Assembly (NCBI GenBank): GCA_947044365.1
Contig: OX345643.1
Span: forward strand, 4,420,001-4,484,000
Source: Petrosia ficiformis
Taxonomy: Eukaryota; Porifera; Demospongiae; Haplosclerida; Petrosiidae
Length of the DNA: 64,000 nucleotides
Direction of reading: 5' to 3'
Shown here: in pieces, positions 38,001 through 48,657 of the stretch
Layout of the letters: every line of letters begins with the position of its first letter
How positions within the stretch are numbered: the stretch's first letter is position 1
Notes under the pieces: model-generated
Seen by the model: only the letters and a program-made list of their open reading frames with translations
The model's database searches: none
What the model was told of the DNA's origin: nothing
Position numbers and translations under genes: made by a program

Positions 38001-41000
38001 TTTCAACATTGTCAATATTGATTACAAATGCCTAAATTATTAGTTTGTCTTATATTAAGCTCACAGATAAAAACATTCAATGCATTCTTCATTACACAGG
38101 AGCCAATCCTTCGAGCTACTCAGTATCTTCCTGGGATTGTGAAACTTCAACACCAGTTATATGAATTGTATCACAGAAAATTATACTTGGCTGAAGCAAA
38201 CCAAATAACAATAACAGAATTTGTAGATGATCTTGAATCAGGTATTATAATTATGTTTTATTTTATGCAAACCTAATTTACATAATTTTCTAGATTCCAA
38301 AAGAGAAGAGTTTCAGTGTAATTTACAGTGTGTCAAGTCAGCATGGGAATTAGTGAAGAATAGAATATACGAATTTGGTGAATATAAAATATATAAACAT
38401 TAGTTTTAGCACTAAAATAAACAAGATATGTATCAGTTTACAACTCTTATCAACTTCCTTTATAAAATCAATGATTAATTCTGAGTATGCAATAGCAATT
38501 GTTCTTTTTTATCATTCTCTCCAGCTCAAGTACATGTGCCTGCTGAGTATCTCAGTGTATCATGGGATGATGAGTCACTTCCTCTTGCTCATCTTATACC
38601 AACTGTGACTGGTCCTGGAGTTTGTACTGTTGTTCTACTTGATCTACTAGTAACAGCTCATAATGGATTTTTGAAAAAGTGTCAAAATGAACTGAGAAAG
38701 AAACACAAAAAGGAGTTAGTACCAAATATTTTATATCTACAATGTGTTGCATTATGACAAAAGCAATGAAATTCTCCAGTAGTATCCTTCATGAATGAGA
38801 TAGAATAACCATATGTGTAAACAAGATATATTGAGTATCCCTATAATTGCATTGCGATGACTTTGCATCAATTATTGCTGATGGCACTAGTGTCTCTACC
38901 TTTCTATGTTTTCGAAAACTGGGGTCTGAAGAAGTAATTGTAACTGCAGTCCAGCTAAGTGCACAGAAACTGAAGTACTGCTTCAAGGTTGACTTTCTCA
39001 AGTCTGAAACTCAACAACTTATTATACTTACTTGTTGATTCTTGCATCATCTTTATACTGTTTTTCTACTACATGTATACACAACAGTTTACATTTTTTG
39101 TTAATCTTCCTCCTGGTCTGTAGCTTGAGCGCGCATGCTTTTACAGTTTTACATGCCACGCCCATTAATTGACCAAGCCACCTGCAATGATGCAACTTCC
39201 TTAACTACGTATACAATGCATACTCACATAGGTGGCCATAATCATATAATTATATAATTATATATACATTGCATCCTGTGGAAAGCAATTATAGGGATGG
39301 CCCTACAAGCCATAATAATTATATATATGTCAAACGTTTCACGTAATATATTTCATTGTTGAGATAAAATTCACAAACAAAATGGTTATGTTATGTTATG
39401 TAATTTCTTGTATGTGTGAATGTTTGTCAATAACAAATACTGTATATCCTTTAATAAATGAATAAACACCTGTCTTGTTTAAATGCTAGGCACAAGCATC
39501 ATACTAATGCTTGATTTTGAGTAAATGCCAAGTGGTTGTGGTCAGTTGAGCCATGTTCACTCATTTGTGTGAGTGTAAATATGTTGAAGACAGTTGTGAG
39601 TGGAATGACATGAACTGCTCAACTGACCTGCTGAGTAAACATTTAAATTAAAATTCCGTGATTGTGCATAGTCAGTGATGCATGCACAACTTCCTCTGGG
39701 TATAACATTTCTTTTAATTAAAATTAATTAACAAAAGAAAAAGGTCCTCTAACACTGATTTCTAGAAGATGCGCCTCAGATGTTGTTAAATGAAAGCCTT
39801 CAAAATGTCTTCTACTGGAATTCTCTCCTGGTAATGCATAGCTATCACAGCCATGTCTGAAAAGTGTTCTTCGGTGAGTGAGGATCGTGTGTAAGTCTTT
39901 CAAAGTTTAAATGTTTTGGGGGGGTTGCAAACCACCCCCCCCCCTAAATCCGCTCTTGCATAAATATATACACCTTCCCTAATTAAGTGCCTGGTATTCA
40001 TCTTCTGGGAAAAAATTAATTTCAGGGCATTTATTTAAGGATATATAAGAATTTCCACATTGCAAACGTGTACAACTGTGGTATTTTAACTTACGTAAGT
40101 ACATGTGCTTGAGCACTATAAACAGTTCAATAGCTACCACAGATCAGATGTTGCAATAATGATAGTGATAATATTTAATGATAATTAACCCTCGCCCGTG
40201 TAGGTGGAGCAGAGGGTTAATGTAATCAGGTTTTCTGTGTGTGTGTTTGTGTGACTTGACTTTTTACCAAAATGTCTGGACAACTAACAAAATTAAGACT
40301 TTGATCAAGCTACCAAAAGATGTGAAATTATGCAAGGATCAAAATAAAAGACAAGCTTTTTCTAAAACCTTTCCATTATAAAGTTATGACAATTTTTACA
40401 ACTCATGATTGCTGTTTCACCACTTTCAGAAGACGTCTGGTAGCAAAAGAGTATGTGGAAACACAACTCATCTTGTTTGAAGGCTATCGCTGTCAAATCA
40501 CAGCTTAAAATGAAGTATAATTGAAGTAGTGGCTGTTAAAACTTCGAGCTGGCTCTAAGGTTTTTGCCATGAGTAGTTGACTGTCAATTTTTAGCTCCAC
40601 CCATTTTATTTCATCCATGTGATTGAAGCCATAAAACTGTTTTCTCATTTCTTCCACTGCGCTTCTTATACTAGGAATTATGTACTCTTGGTAGGACTTG
40701 GGAGTATAAGTTGTAACGCACACACACACATAATCTCAGTATAATAATTACAATTATTATTATTATAGTAAAATATTGTCTGCAATTATTTTCTTGGCGG
40801 TAGCGGTACTGAATCATTCTTGTTTCCCAAATCAAACTTGCGAGGAAGATTTCTGCACTGTGAGTGCATTCGTTTTCTTGTCAGCAATCATTCTCGTTTT
40901 CCAATCACATTTGTGGCAAAGGTTCTGCACTCTGAATGCATTTATTGTTGTTGTTTTTCTAATCACATAGAAATGCATGGGGTGAATATAAAGTTCCTGT

Positions 41001-41742
41001 CAATCATATTCAGTACTGTCATCTTCTGGATTATGAACACCAGATCATTTCGATTATTCTGTCTCATTGCCATTATTCTTTACGACATGGTGAAGGACAG
41101 GTTGTGACTCATGACCTCCCAGCTTTGGAAAAGCATTTTGTTGATCAATTTGTACATGGAAAACCACTGATCCAGTTACACATTCAACAGATTACCTATC
41201 GTAAAGATGCTTTTTCCATTGCTAACATCAGGAAAAGAGTAGCACCACAGGTGTGTGAATTTTTTTTATCACTTAAACAAAATTCTGTTATACTTCTTTT
41301 TCAGATTAAACTTGGTGCCAGAGAAAAGGCAGAGATTATTAAAGAACTACACACAATTAAGAGTCTAAGAGATTGTTTAGATATTGTAGAGATTATGATG
41401 GGTTTCTTATCATCTGGTCAAACTGATCCTGAAATAGAACTAAGGACGTATGTAAGCAAATCTTTGAAAATGGGAAAAAAGTTCAGTTGTAAGAAGGTGA
41501 ATCAGTAAAAGTAATTGTATCTTGCAATGATAATAAGTGTTGGCTTTATAGGCTCTGGATTACTGTAAACTAGGACATGTACTGTCCTTATGGGAAACTC
41601 TGTCAGTGGAGATGGCAAAAAGGCTTACATATATACAGCAGGTATGTATGTTATTATAATTCATATTTGACTTGAACAGCCTTATTGTTTCAAATACAAT
41701 CACACATGCATACATACATTTATGCATACATACATACATACA

Positions 41743-41775
<33 letters not shown>

Positions 41776-43141
41776 GCCTACATGCACGCAAATGTATATA
41801 TAAGTTTGTCTCGTTTATGTCAAAGGCAGAGTGCTGTATTTCCCATATTGTAAACTTGTGCTATATGAAAACTCATAGAGCATTTAGTTGAGTTTGAATT
41901 ACCCACACATCACACTATAAGTCAGTTAAACCACCCTTGATCTCTCATGCACGAGGGATGTGGTCCTGACAAGCGCACACAGCACTCACTTCACTAGTGC
42001 TATATGCTTGTCTTGACACACCTCTTGTACTGTAATTTCTGTGATGCATTCAAAGGGGTGCTTTCACACACATAGAATACATATTTTATATCTGCTTAGG
42101 AACCGTTTGTTGGTCTGAATGATGAATATCTAAATCCTCTTCTCAATTATCAACTACAACAATTGAAGAATGTCTTACATGGTGTTGATATTGGTTCACT
42201 ACTTGATGTACTATACGAGTTCATTGAAACGTTTATTAGACACGAATGTCCTGAAAGTAACCTGAAGTGAGCACTATAATGTATATTGGTTGTTTCAACT
42301 GATTTGCTTGGTTGTATGTTTTTCAAAATTTTAATATTTTGTGGTTGAACATTATTTGGCAGTACACAGTTTGTATGAGCTCCCTATAGTGCATGTGTCA
42401 AACAGCCAAGTAAGCTGATTGATGTCATCCTGTTTTTCATCTTGGTAGACTATTTTTCATTGAGGCAAAAAAGTGTTATGAAAATTAAAAATTGTACTTT
42501 GTATTGGAAACATACAGTTCTGGCTTCTATGAAATGATTTCATCATAGTTAGTATACAATGCATAGCACAAATGCAACTCACAACTAACCAATTTAATTT
42601 AGTTATAATAACAAATCAGTTTTTACATTGAGCTATATATATAGCTATAGAAGAAGACATAGCAAAGACTATATAGCTAATAATGAATGAAATGTCAATA
42701 AATCATTTGCTTCATATTTGAAAAGTGTGTATTTCTTATTTGGACTCATAATCTACTGTTTTACATTTGACAGTACAATCATTTTTTATTACGTATGTAG
42801 ATAGTATATAATTATATAGTAAGTGTATATAAAAGGCTATATTGATAGCTGAGGATTACATGCAAGTTATTACAAGCATGTCAGAATATGTAAATTAATT
42901 CTTGTTATATAACCAATGCAAATGGTCAATAAATGAAGTCCAAGCTCCAAGATTGTGAAATGTTACAAATCCATTGGTTTTTTAACAATGTAATATTTTT
43001 ATTCACAGATTGATAGACAAGCTGATTGAGCACTATCCTGCTATAAGCAAAGATACCATTCTACCTAAATCTATCACTGTGGGACAAGCAGTAGATACAT
43101 GGAAAGAAATAGCTTGTTATGAGATAGAACCCCCTAAATAA
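5984..43141 (+). CDS. RNF213-like (mysterin) giant AAA+ E3 ubiquitin ligase, copy A, 5' incomplete
   Basis: 67 exons with GT..AG borders join in phase into about 4,455 residues ending in TAA at 43139-43141. The order matches RNF213: helical stalk, an AAA2-type unit (SERAGMGKS), AAA3 (GETGCGKT, FFDEAN), AAA4 (GKPGSSKS, VVLDEVG), degenerate later AAA units, acidic linker, E3 module, RZ finger, C-terminal helical domain. The family is a cytosolic dynein-like ATPase that ubiquitylates bacterial lipopolysaccharide and host targets and acts on lipid droplets. Differences seen are the absence of a RING finger and the presence of two UBA-like modules before the AAA core. The first exon here starts in phase 0 behind an acceptor and matches copy B's 12th exon, so about 900 N-terminal residues are missing from the window. 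Family assignment is firm; substrate is unknown. Confidence 0.93.
8712..10601. other. Large intron of copy A carrying repeats
   Basis: No exon is visible. It holds a TIR element about 8738-9345 (starts GGCCTGCAGGTCATTCCTGT, ends AAGCAATCATAGAGATA), a truncated relative at 9553-9740, a repeat at 9752-9950 related to 44483-44670, and one at 9955-10085 related to 4254-4395. The matching copy B intron (57783-58281) lacks all of these, so they inserted after the duplication or were lost there. Confidence 0.65.
11115..11600 (+). other. Copy A: two UBA-like modules around an acidic linker
   Basis: Within exon 10602-11707. The first module is around LYNLEACGYHIKLILLAFEH ending AKWC. A linker follows that is almost all Glu, Asp and Ser (SDEDVSSSETEEEEE). 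The second module runs VQILMSDCDFSLEECIKAVG then NQLAMKYL, which fits the UBA three-helix pattern (L..MGF....C..AL....N...A..YL). UBA domains bind ubiquitin, so this would let the ligase recognise ubiquitin chains. The pattern match is by eye; the first module is weaker. Confidence 0.55.
12306..15963. other. Large intron of copy A, repeat-filled
   Basis: It contains pieces of the GGGCCATCCCTAT TIR family (12840-12920, 13250-13300, 15690-15725), a (TA/TTTA)-rich run at 12715-12830 and a duplicated GA-rich block (13403-13990 and 14723-15290). The open frames seen on the minus strand here are low-complexity shadows of that block. The copy B counterpart intron is only 582 bp (59988-60569). Confidence 0.6.
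13403..15290. repeat. Duplicated repeat block inside an intron
   Basis: 13410-13990 and 14723-15290 share long similar runs (GGCGTTGACAGTAAATTTGA, then GAGACAGACATAGACAAACA, then AAGCCTAGCTAACAT). Parts recur a third time at 13990-14300 and 14400-14560. The unit is about 580 bp and GA-rich, with AGAGAGAGA runs. Confidence 0.7.
15964..18366 (+). other. Copy A: AAA2-type unit (non-hydrolysing Walker A)
   Basis: Exons: 15964-16171, 16260-16482, 16671-16796, 16855-16963, 17021-17186, 17267-17438, 17502-17617, 18049-18366. The Walker A-like SERAGMGKSLYI (exon 16260) is followed by FHLDI where a catalytic Walker B glutamate would be expected, so it probably binds but does not hydrolyse ATP, as described for AAA2 of vertebrate RNF213. 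Strong family blocks are QYLRR, VEGKITECL, DPSWSELRHFVCFLDIQL, HPYLFFNED and DNVIKILAILMKFR. Confidence 0.85.
19461..19578. repeat. Near-perfect long hairpin in an intron
   Basis: Arms of about 53 bases flank a 5-base loop (AGGGG). The core is TCAATTCGAAATTCAACTCA against its inverse TAAGTTGAATTTCGAATTGA, with ATGTGCATGTGG / CCACATGCACAT next to the loop. It lies in the AAA3 intron after 19375. Confidence 0.85.
19645..20175. repeat. Copy of the GGGCCATCCCTAT TIR element (degraded)
   Basis: The left end resembles GTAGGGCCATTCTGCTTTTCC. The internal family block ATTAAGGCAGTTATGTCATT ... TTTAATGGGC is present. The right end reads ACCACAAAGCAATCATAGGG. It lies in a copy A intron. Confidence 0.6.
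20641..20760 (-). repeat. tRNA-derived SINE
   Basis: Read on the minus strand, it has a pol III A box-like TGGCTTAGTGGTTAGAGC (20748-20731) and a B box-like AGTTCAAGTTCGG (20705-20693), spaced as in a tRNA. A non-tRNA tail containing TTTCCTGGAATAGAG follows. There is no clean anticodon stem or acceptor pairing, so it is a SINE rather than a tRNA gene. Confidence 0.6.
22802..25550 (+). other. Copy A: AAA4 unit, intact ATPase motifs
   Basis: Exons: 22802-23024, 24115-24339, 24397-24527, 24608-24751, 24807-24972, 25019-25101, 25191-25550. LFLVGKPGSSKSLAKSII is the RNF213-specific Walker A (G....SKS). VVVLDEVGLAEDSPNLPLKV is the Walker B. VAFVGISNWALDPAKMNRG supplies the sensor-1 and arginine region. 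The last exon encodes FGSSFPKDREYTQVCRNIN and LYESLYDMLNQYY, among the best conserved blocks of the family. Confidence 0.94.
23035..23843. repeat. AT microsatellites and short CAATCTGCAGATTG-type repeats
   Basis: (AT)n runs at 23035-23095 and 23806-23843 flank blocks built from GCACAATCTGCAGATTGCAC-like palindromic words (23100-23215 and 23680-23800). Another copy of the word block is at 17890-17985. All lie in copy A introns. Confidence 0.7.
26290..29668 (+). other. Copy A: later (degenerate) AAA units
   Basis: Exons: 26290-26469, 28525-28855, 28950-29086, 29149-29668. Family blocks are KTFPTPLINRLEKHFV, DAFVGFQNDTPASVIFQV, NLLLQMATPDALIRL and GFSFVGFQGGSWISAHIDD. No Walker motifs are present, as expected for AAA5/AAA6 of RNF213. 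Confidence 0.88.
26964..27693. mobile_element. CGCGAAA-type DNA transposon with TIRs and a short captured or remnant ORF
   Basis: It begins ATACCATAGGGCAGGTTTTT and ends with the inverse AAAAACCTGCCCTACGGTAT. Inner ends are rich in TTCGCGAA words. A plus-strand frame from an ATG at about 27163 reads MALLKYLKKKSILSNPEGPL... to about 27380, containing ITAANKEV and GNYAKYSDD. This resembles the N-terminal leader of some animal DDE-type transposases. It sits inside the 2-kb intron after 26469. Confidence 0.7.
29721..31201 (+). other. Copy A: acidic repeat linker and start of the E3 module
   Basis: Exons: 29721-29786, 29990-30533, 30651-30891, 30999-31201. The 544-base exon encodes an imperfect acidic repeat (units like SVTSEDEENDEDD and DASHAAIGEENEEEE). 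It then returns to family sequence (CRRLYHCIQAVVAKIAER). Human RNF213 also has a Glu-rich linker at this place, so position is conserved while sequence is not. Confidence 0.75.
31497..36220 (+). other. Copy A: E3 module without a RING finger
   Basis: Exons: 31497-31678, 31805-31988, 32045-32234, 32565-32661, 32823-32929, 32985-33218, 34107-34209, 34591-35013, 35068-35184, 35742-35840, 35897-35956, 36020-36220. Upstream of the expected RING the protein aligns (DEIRRGYWHYTRLIQLFVEH). Downstream it aligns again (KSFFTEVVSTLCFDKQNPPE, KVPVIRSFLLQLLLEY). Between them lie only about 50 lysine-rich residues (HLQNHLKKMEEYYEKQKKFK) and no CxxC pair. The introns here (32235-32564, 32662-32822, 32930-32984) show no RING coding either. 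Conclusion on absence rests on reading both flanks by eye. Confidence 0.75.
35198..35655. mobile_element. Best-preserved copy of the GGGCCATCCCTAT TIR element
   Basis: It begins ATGGCCCGCAGGGCCATCCC then TATGATTGCTTTCC, and ends AAAGCAATCATAGGGAT as the inverse. The inside contains the diagnostic blocks GTTGTATACGTAGTTAAGGA and GCTCGGTCAATTAATGGGCG. No coding frame is seen, so it is non-autonomous. It lies between the exons ending 35184 and starting 35742. Confidence 0.75.
36271..37030 (+). other. Copy A: RZ-type zinc finger (catalytic E3 element)
   Basis: Exons: 36271-36346, 36408-36442, 36703-36782, 36883-37030. The finger reads CPRGHSYFVLK then CEELTKRHNCPSCH, giving spacing C-x3-H-x6-C-x8-C-x2-C, which as I recall is the same spacing as in human RNF213 and ZNFX1-type RZ fingers. 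It is followed by GYTLGDPTQRELH, matching the family TGHVLGNPQRR-like block. The RZ finger is the element reported as needed for RNF213 ubiquitylation, so activity may be kept despite the missing RING. Confidence 0.85.
38715..40970. other. 2.3-kb intron of copy A with inserted elements
   Basis: It holds an inverted copy of the GGGCCATCCCTAT TIR family (about 39085-39325), a G/C homopolymer patch at 39918-39948 and an unidentified element at about 40190-40735 (CCCTCGCCCGTGTAGG start). Part of the last element (AAGCTTTTTCTAAAACCTTT) recurs at 47850-47885 and inverted at 54325-54370. The minus-strand frame in this element (40729-40505) has no recognised domain. Confidence 0.6.
39085..39325. repeat. 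Inverted, shortened copy of the GGGCCATCCCTAT TIR element
   Basis: It reads CCCATTAATTGACCAAGCC and TTCCTTAACTACGTATACAA, which are reverse complements of the internal blocks of 35198-35655. It ends GCAATTATAGGGATGGCCCT. Confidence 0.65.
41698..41775. repeat. (CATA)n microsatellite
   Basis: About 15 CATA units in the intron between exons 41552-41641 and 42100-42266. Confidence 0.9.
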
Positions 43142-43346
43142 TAGACATTTGTGTACTAGTGTACATTATAGATATAAACAGTAGTGTTCGTTTTTAGATA
43201 TAGTAAAATTATGTGATTATAATGTATGTAGTAGGGGAAACTTAGTTGACTATTTTTAATTAATTTTTTGTTGACATTTATTATATATATATAACTGTTA
43301 TTTGTTTATTAATTGTTGCCTCTTCCTGTCATGAATCCAAAATGAA

Positions 43347-43352
43347 AATAAA
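43347..43352 (+). terminator. Candidate poly(A) signal of copy A
   Basis: AATAAA about 205 bases after the stop codon, in AT-rich sequence. No other AATAAA is seen nearer the stop codon. Confidence 0.4.
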
Positions 43353-43942
43353 TATATAGTCTATACACGTCTATACAGTAACAGCATAAACAAAATTATC
43401 ATCATTTTGTCTCTATTTTCTATATCTGTAATGAATTATTCTATTTTCTGGGAGGAGCATTTAATTTTTAACCCTAATCTACACGCAAGGTTCATATCTG
43501 TTATGATGAATTCTTTTGTAGCTGGTGTACTGAAGTGAATGAAAATATGTTGTGCTGAACACCCTTTCCGGAATCCTTACATAATGACTTGAAGTTTGAT
43601 CAACTTTCTAGTAAGACTATAAATTGACTATAATTATGATGTTGAAGCCAAACTTCAAAGATGCCGAACATATTATAACAGCCCTAGGGATGAATAAATC
43701 CCTTTGATGTTTGATATAATCCCTGCCAAAACTGCCAATTTGCTCTCAATAACATGTTTTCATAAGGCAATGATATTGATATGATTTGGGGTAACACTAG
43801 TGTTTTTTTTTGCTCAAAGACAGCAACAGATGTTTCTTTTTTGGTTCAACATTTTCTTCATCAATGTCGTGCTTCAGCCAATGTAGATTGCACAACTGAG
43901 CATGTGCAGTAATTAAACTTTGGCTTCAACATCATATAAGTT

Positions 43943-44042
43943 TGTTATAACACCCTTGCTCGTGAAATAGCACTTTTATAACTACCACGCCCTCAGGCTC
44001 AGTGATTATAAATGTGATATATCACTCACAAGGGTGTTATAT
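43943..44042. repeat. Palindromic element
   Basis: TTATAACACCCTTGCTCGTG on the left pairs with CACAAGGGTGTTATA on the right. The inner arms contain TATAACTACCACGCCC and AGTGATTATAAATG. Confidence 0.6.
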
Positions 44043-44482
44043 CATATACATAATATATACACGTGCACACATCTATTATATAGCTAGAGTATGTATGTTA
44101 CCGGCATGGTTACTAGTTTTCTTTATCATCAAAAGACATTTTAGATTAGTTATTGACTTCATTATTATCATAGGACATACTCTATATTTATTAGAGTACA
44201 GCCAAATGATAAAGATGACCTGTAGATTTGCTTATATAGTAGTCACTGATAGAAATGATTTGTGTTTTAATTTATAATATTATGTAGTGTAATAAGATAT
44301 AGGAAGAAAAGATCCTCATGATTACTGGACATTTTTTACCAATGCATGCATTATTGATTCACAATGTCCATTAAATGATCCATCCTCAAGGTTGATGTAA
44401 AGTACAAATACAATGCATATATAATGAATAAGAAGAATCCAGTGACTACCAAATGCATAAATCAAAATATATACCTTAAGTC

Positions 44483-44670
44483 TATTTTTAATTGTGTGTG
44501 CTAATTTTAGCAATTTTAGTGACTAATGTAATAATCTCTAAATTAGTACACACTAAAAAATATATTTCATGCATTTGTGTTAGGCATTTTAGGCATGGCT
44601 CAGAAATTCTTTAAATTAATGCATGCTGAATTGGAACATTTAAAAACTGTGGATGTAGGTTTAAGGTAGA
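44483..44670. repeat. Dispersed repeat shared with 9752-9950
   Basis: Both start near TTTTTAATTGTGTGT and pass through AAATTAGTACAC, TATATTTCATG, CTCAGAAATTC and TTAATGCATG in the same order. Confidence 0.6.
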
Positions 44671-46859
44671 TTTGTAATTATTATGTTCAGAACCTTGTAC
44701 TCTACAGACAATGTCTTCAGTTTTAAAACACTTTAGTGTATCAACTAACAAAGTACCTTTATTCATTGTATTTCACTGAATAGATTTACTTGAATCAGTA
44801 GAACAAGTGGATACTTCATCGCTTTCTATGATACAGAAACTGTACATGTATTTACAGTTACTGAACCATCAGCAGACCCTTCTGATGAAAAAGTAAGATT
44901 ATCAAATAGATGCATTTATGTCTCTATATAGTATTGTTTTTACTGTAAACTTATAAGTTTTGCCCGCAACCCATAGTTGTGTTAAGTATGTATTTTTCAT
45001 ATGGGAAATGATTTTACTAATATAAGGTGCAGTCCACATACTCACATATAACTGGTTCAGGTTTTCCCCATAGCCTGCAGCTGTTGAGTATTTTTAACTA
45101 TAATGTTTTTTGTTAATCAAAGGATGGTTTAATATTTTTTAACAAATGTGTTACAAAATATGGTAGGAGTATTTGGGAGTTCTCAATGCATTTATCACTT
45201 GTTTAATAGATATAAAATGCCATTCTTAACTGCTGCTCAAGATATTAAATTATTAACACAATTTATGAGACTATTATAAGGATTATAGTTCAACAACTTC
45301 ATGTATCTTTACATTCTATCACTATTATTATATAATTAGTACATGTAATACAGGCACTAGATTGTATTAGTAAGGTTTTTTTAAATTTTACACATACATG
45401 TACATGTAGTTGACTCAGATTAGACTCAGAGTAGACTCAGATTAGACTATGAAGATCAGGTGTTTGTGTACTGTGGCCCATTTTGAGTACTGTATATAGT
45501 TATCATCTTTCTAAGTATATGTGATTCTTAAAACAGTTTTGTTGAGAAAAAGTACATGTATCTCTATATATGATTGCTTTATGGTTGGGAACTATCAATC
45601 ATTGGTAATGGCACTAATGCACTGTGTATGCCTACTGAGTTCTTAGTACACAGATCTTGAAGGAAACTACTTCAAATTGGTAAACTAAATAAATCACTGC
45701 TGATGAGATGTCTGAAAACTCAATAACTTATTATAGTTATTTGTTTTACTGCATTTCTTACTTTTTAAAGTTCTTGCCTAATTTTGTGTGATGTCTCTCT
45801 GATACAATGGCTATCAGTAGTTTCCACAAGCTTATTTCTTGCTGCTGGTCTGTTGACTACACACAGTAAGAAGTACTGGCTTATTTTAACCTTCAGTTGG
45901 TTACAAGAGTTTCAATGTAATTAATTTTAATTTTAATTTTAATTTTCCTCAATGCTGATTTGTTTTTCCTGCTAGCCTGGTAATAATTACAAGTACTAGT
46001 TTCAGATGTATATTGACTAGTAAGTAAAATACATGTCATAAATCAACACTTACATTAAAAAAGTGGGGACAGACAGACAGACAGACAGAATGAATGAATG
46101 ACAGAATGACAACCAAAGTGCTAAAGACTCGCCCACGCATAGGCGCGGTGAGCCCAATAAAGCATAGTAACAAAAATAATATTAGCGTAGTATTATAGAT
46201 ATTATAATAATAATGAAATTGTGGTGTATTATATTATCACTCCCATTGTAACATCTGTGAAAACAACAGATATTACTTGCTCATTCCAGAGTAATTAAGT
46301 ATGTACTGAAATTGTACAAATAATTCACTATGGGATTTTCCATTCTTTATTATGGCATGTACTTTATATACTAGTCAATATAGATAAATAACAAAAGAAA
46401 TGAATTGCTCTATAATTTATAAATATTATATAATTATACCTAGCAAGAGAAGATATGAGTAATTGATTGATATAGTCTCAAGAGCATATTATTAATAATT
46501 ATTAAAACTCATGTAACCAGTTGAGAGTTAATGTAACCCATTGATGTTTACAATGTACGTAAGGTTCTGCATGTGTTCATTTATGCACCATACCCATTCA
46601 TTGACTGAGCACCCTGGAATGATGCAATTTCCTTAATTACTATGTACACAAGATACAAACAAATAAATGTATATATATAATTACAATTCAAAAACCCATG
46701 GGAAAGGATGGTTATAGTTATAATTATGTAAAGCATAGTTATTGGTAATAGATGTGATTTTACCCGTCTATTTCTTGCAGTACTTCATTGAATTCTTGCA
46801 GAAGGTAGGATTATTATATTTGGTTAGTATAGATCCCAAAAAAGGAGATATAATCAGTA

Positions 46860-47405
46860 AAGGTTAGTGTGGATATACCTGTTATATATACTGTATGTGG
46901 CTAGTATGAACCTGTTATATAATAATTATGCTATATGTGGCTAGTAACACCCAACAGAAGAAGGAGAGTGTAGATATAGTCAGTATAGATTATTGGGAAT
47001 ATACCTGCTATATAATATACTATATATGTGGGCTAGTAAGAGTGTAGGTATAATCAGTATAGGTCAATGGGAATATACCTGTTATATATACTGTATGTGG
47101 CTAGTATGGACCCAAAAGGAGGAGAGTATAGATATAATCAGTATAGGTCAGTGGGAATATACCTGTTATATATACTGTATGTGGCTAGTATGGACCCAAA
47201 AGGAGGAGAATGTAGATATAATCATTATAGGTCAGTGGAATATACCTGTTATATATACTATATGTGGCTAGTATAGACCCAAAAGGAGGAGAATGTAGAT
47301 ATAATCAGTATAGGTCAGTGGGATATACCTGTTATATATACTATATGTGGCTAGTATGGACCCAAAAGGAGGAGAAGAATGTCAGTGGGAATATACCTGT
47401 TATAT
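46860..47405. repeat. Minisatellite, 84-bp unit, about six copies
   Basis: Units run from TGGGAATATACCTGTTATAT to CAGTATAGGTCAG at a period of 84 bases, exact between 47068, 47152 and 47236. The outer copies are diverged or shortened. The unit is open in more than one frame, but this is only a consequence of its composition. Confidence 0.85.
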
Positions 47406-47415
47406 ATACTATTAT

Positions 47416-47466
47416 AGATTTATCCATATAATATATACATGATGTATATATTATATGGATAAATCT
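47416..47466. repeat. Perfect palindrome adjoining the minisatellite
   Basis: AGATTTATCCATATAATATA and its exact inverse TATATTATATGGATAAATCT flank a short centre. Confidence 0.85.
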
Positions 47467-47709
47467 AATTACTATGTATAGTAATTATTTATAGAATATT
47501 CAAGTAATTATTAATAATGATTATTAGTGAATCAATACAAAGTGCTACAGCAATCATAGTGATACTTTTTCCTCCTTGTTTTTTCTTTATTTCAGTTTCA
47601 TAGGTAACCAAATGCCACTGGAACCAATCTCTATGAGATTAAAGTTAGTATAATTTATTTAATATCTGTGTAGTATGTACAACTCTCAATTTCATAGCAT
47701 ATAAATACT

Positions 47710-47741
<32 letters not shown>

Positions 47742-48657
47742 GCTACATAATATTGTCTATGTGTGTGTCTGCTGCCAAAATTTTGGGAAAAGTAATACCA
47801 TTGGCACTTTGAACAAGCTACTGGCTAACTTGAAATTACACAACAATAAAAAAGAAGGATTTTTTCTAAAACCTTTTTTAGTTTCAAAGTTATATATATA
47901 ATTATATATATATATAATTAACTAAAGCAATTAAACAAAGTTCTTTAAAAGACTATAAATGTATTCACAATATAATATTTTAATGTCAATCCTGCACATG
48001 AAGGTACCAGCTTTTGTACATTCAAATCTTATGTCATATAAGCTCATTTACTGTTTGCATATATTCTTCAGGTTTAACAGGAGGTACAGTAAGTGGTCTG
48101 AATATTGGAGCCACACCCATTGTATCACATGATACCCAAATGACTTCTCATGAGGATGAAAGTCCACCTTTAACACGTACTGCACACAGTTAAAAATTTA
48201 TAATTATTGATTATATTTTTATGACTATACTTTATGACAGTTTTGGATCAGATATATATTTCTTATATGTTTCCATGTATTGCATACACACAATTATCTA
48301 CTATCATCTCATGTTTACTGCTTTCTCATTAAGTTAATATCAGCCAGTCCTGCTGTGTTGAGATGTTGCTAGTCCAAATGGCCTATTTAAATTACAACTA
48401 AGGAAAAGTCTTTAATTATGAGTCTCAACACCAAACCTCGACAGTTCACATGGCAATCCACAGCTCTCAAGTCTCGTTATTCTAATGATCATATTCCAGT
48501 AATAGATGTGTATAGTTTTGTCTCAATGTAAATGGTATTACAAGGATTCTGAGCATATTACATTACCCTTACCTTGTCTCTTATTAACATTTTACATATC
48601 CTTGATTTTTGAGGATAATACTTGCAGTTTTGGATTATTATGCCTTATAGTTTTATT

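Larger units (their letters stand above)
37253..43141 (+). other. Copy A: C-terminal domain and stop
   Basis: Exons: 37253-37442, 37501-37598, 37692-37749, 37827-37993, 38100-38241, 38294-38377, 38525-38714, 40971-41250, 41305-41496, 41552-41641, 42100-42266, 43009-43141. Family blocks: LPHLWSYRPRITLDHLYQIL, ATQYLPGIVKLQHQLYELYH, HLLDYEHQIISIILSHCHYS and QFVHGKPLIQLHIQQITYR. The stop TAA is at 43139-43141, four residues after a Tyr-Glu-Ile-Glu run. Length and order equal the vertebrate C-terminus. Confidence 0.9.

Noticed and set aside
40505..40729. 74-residue minus frame in the 2.3-kb intron
   Set aside because: No recognised domain and it lies in a dispersed repeat; not enough support for a gene.
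41560..41787. Minus frame with YVCMYVCMYVCM
   Set aside because: Translation of the (CATA)n microsatellite.
46993..47276. Repetitive frames reading GQWEYTCYIYCMW
   Set aside because: Consequence of the 84-bp minisatellite; the period is a multiple of three and happens to stay open.
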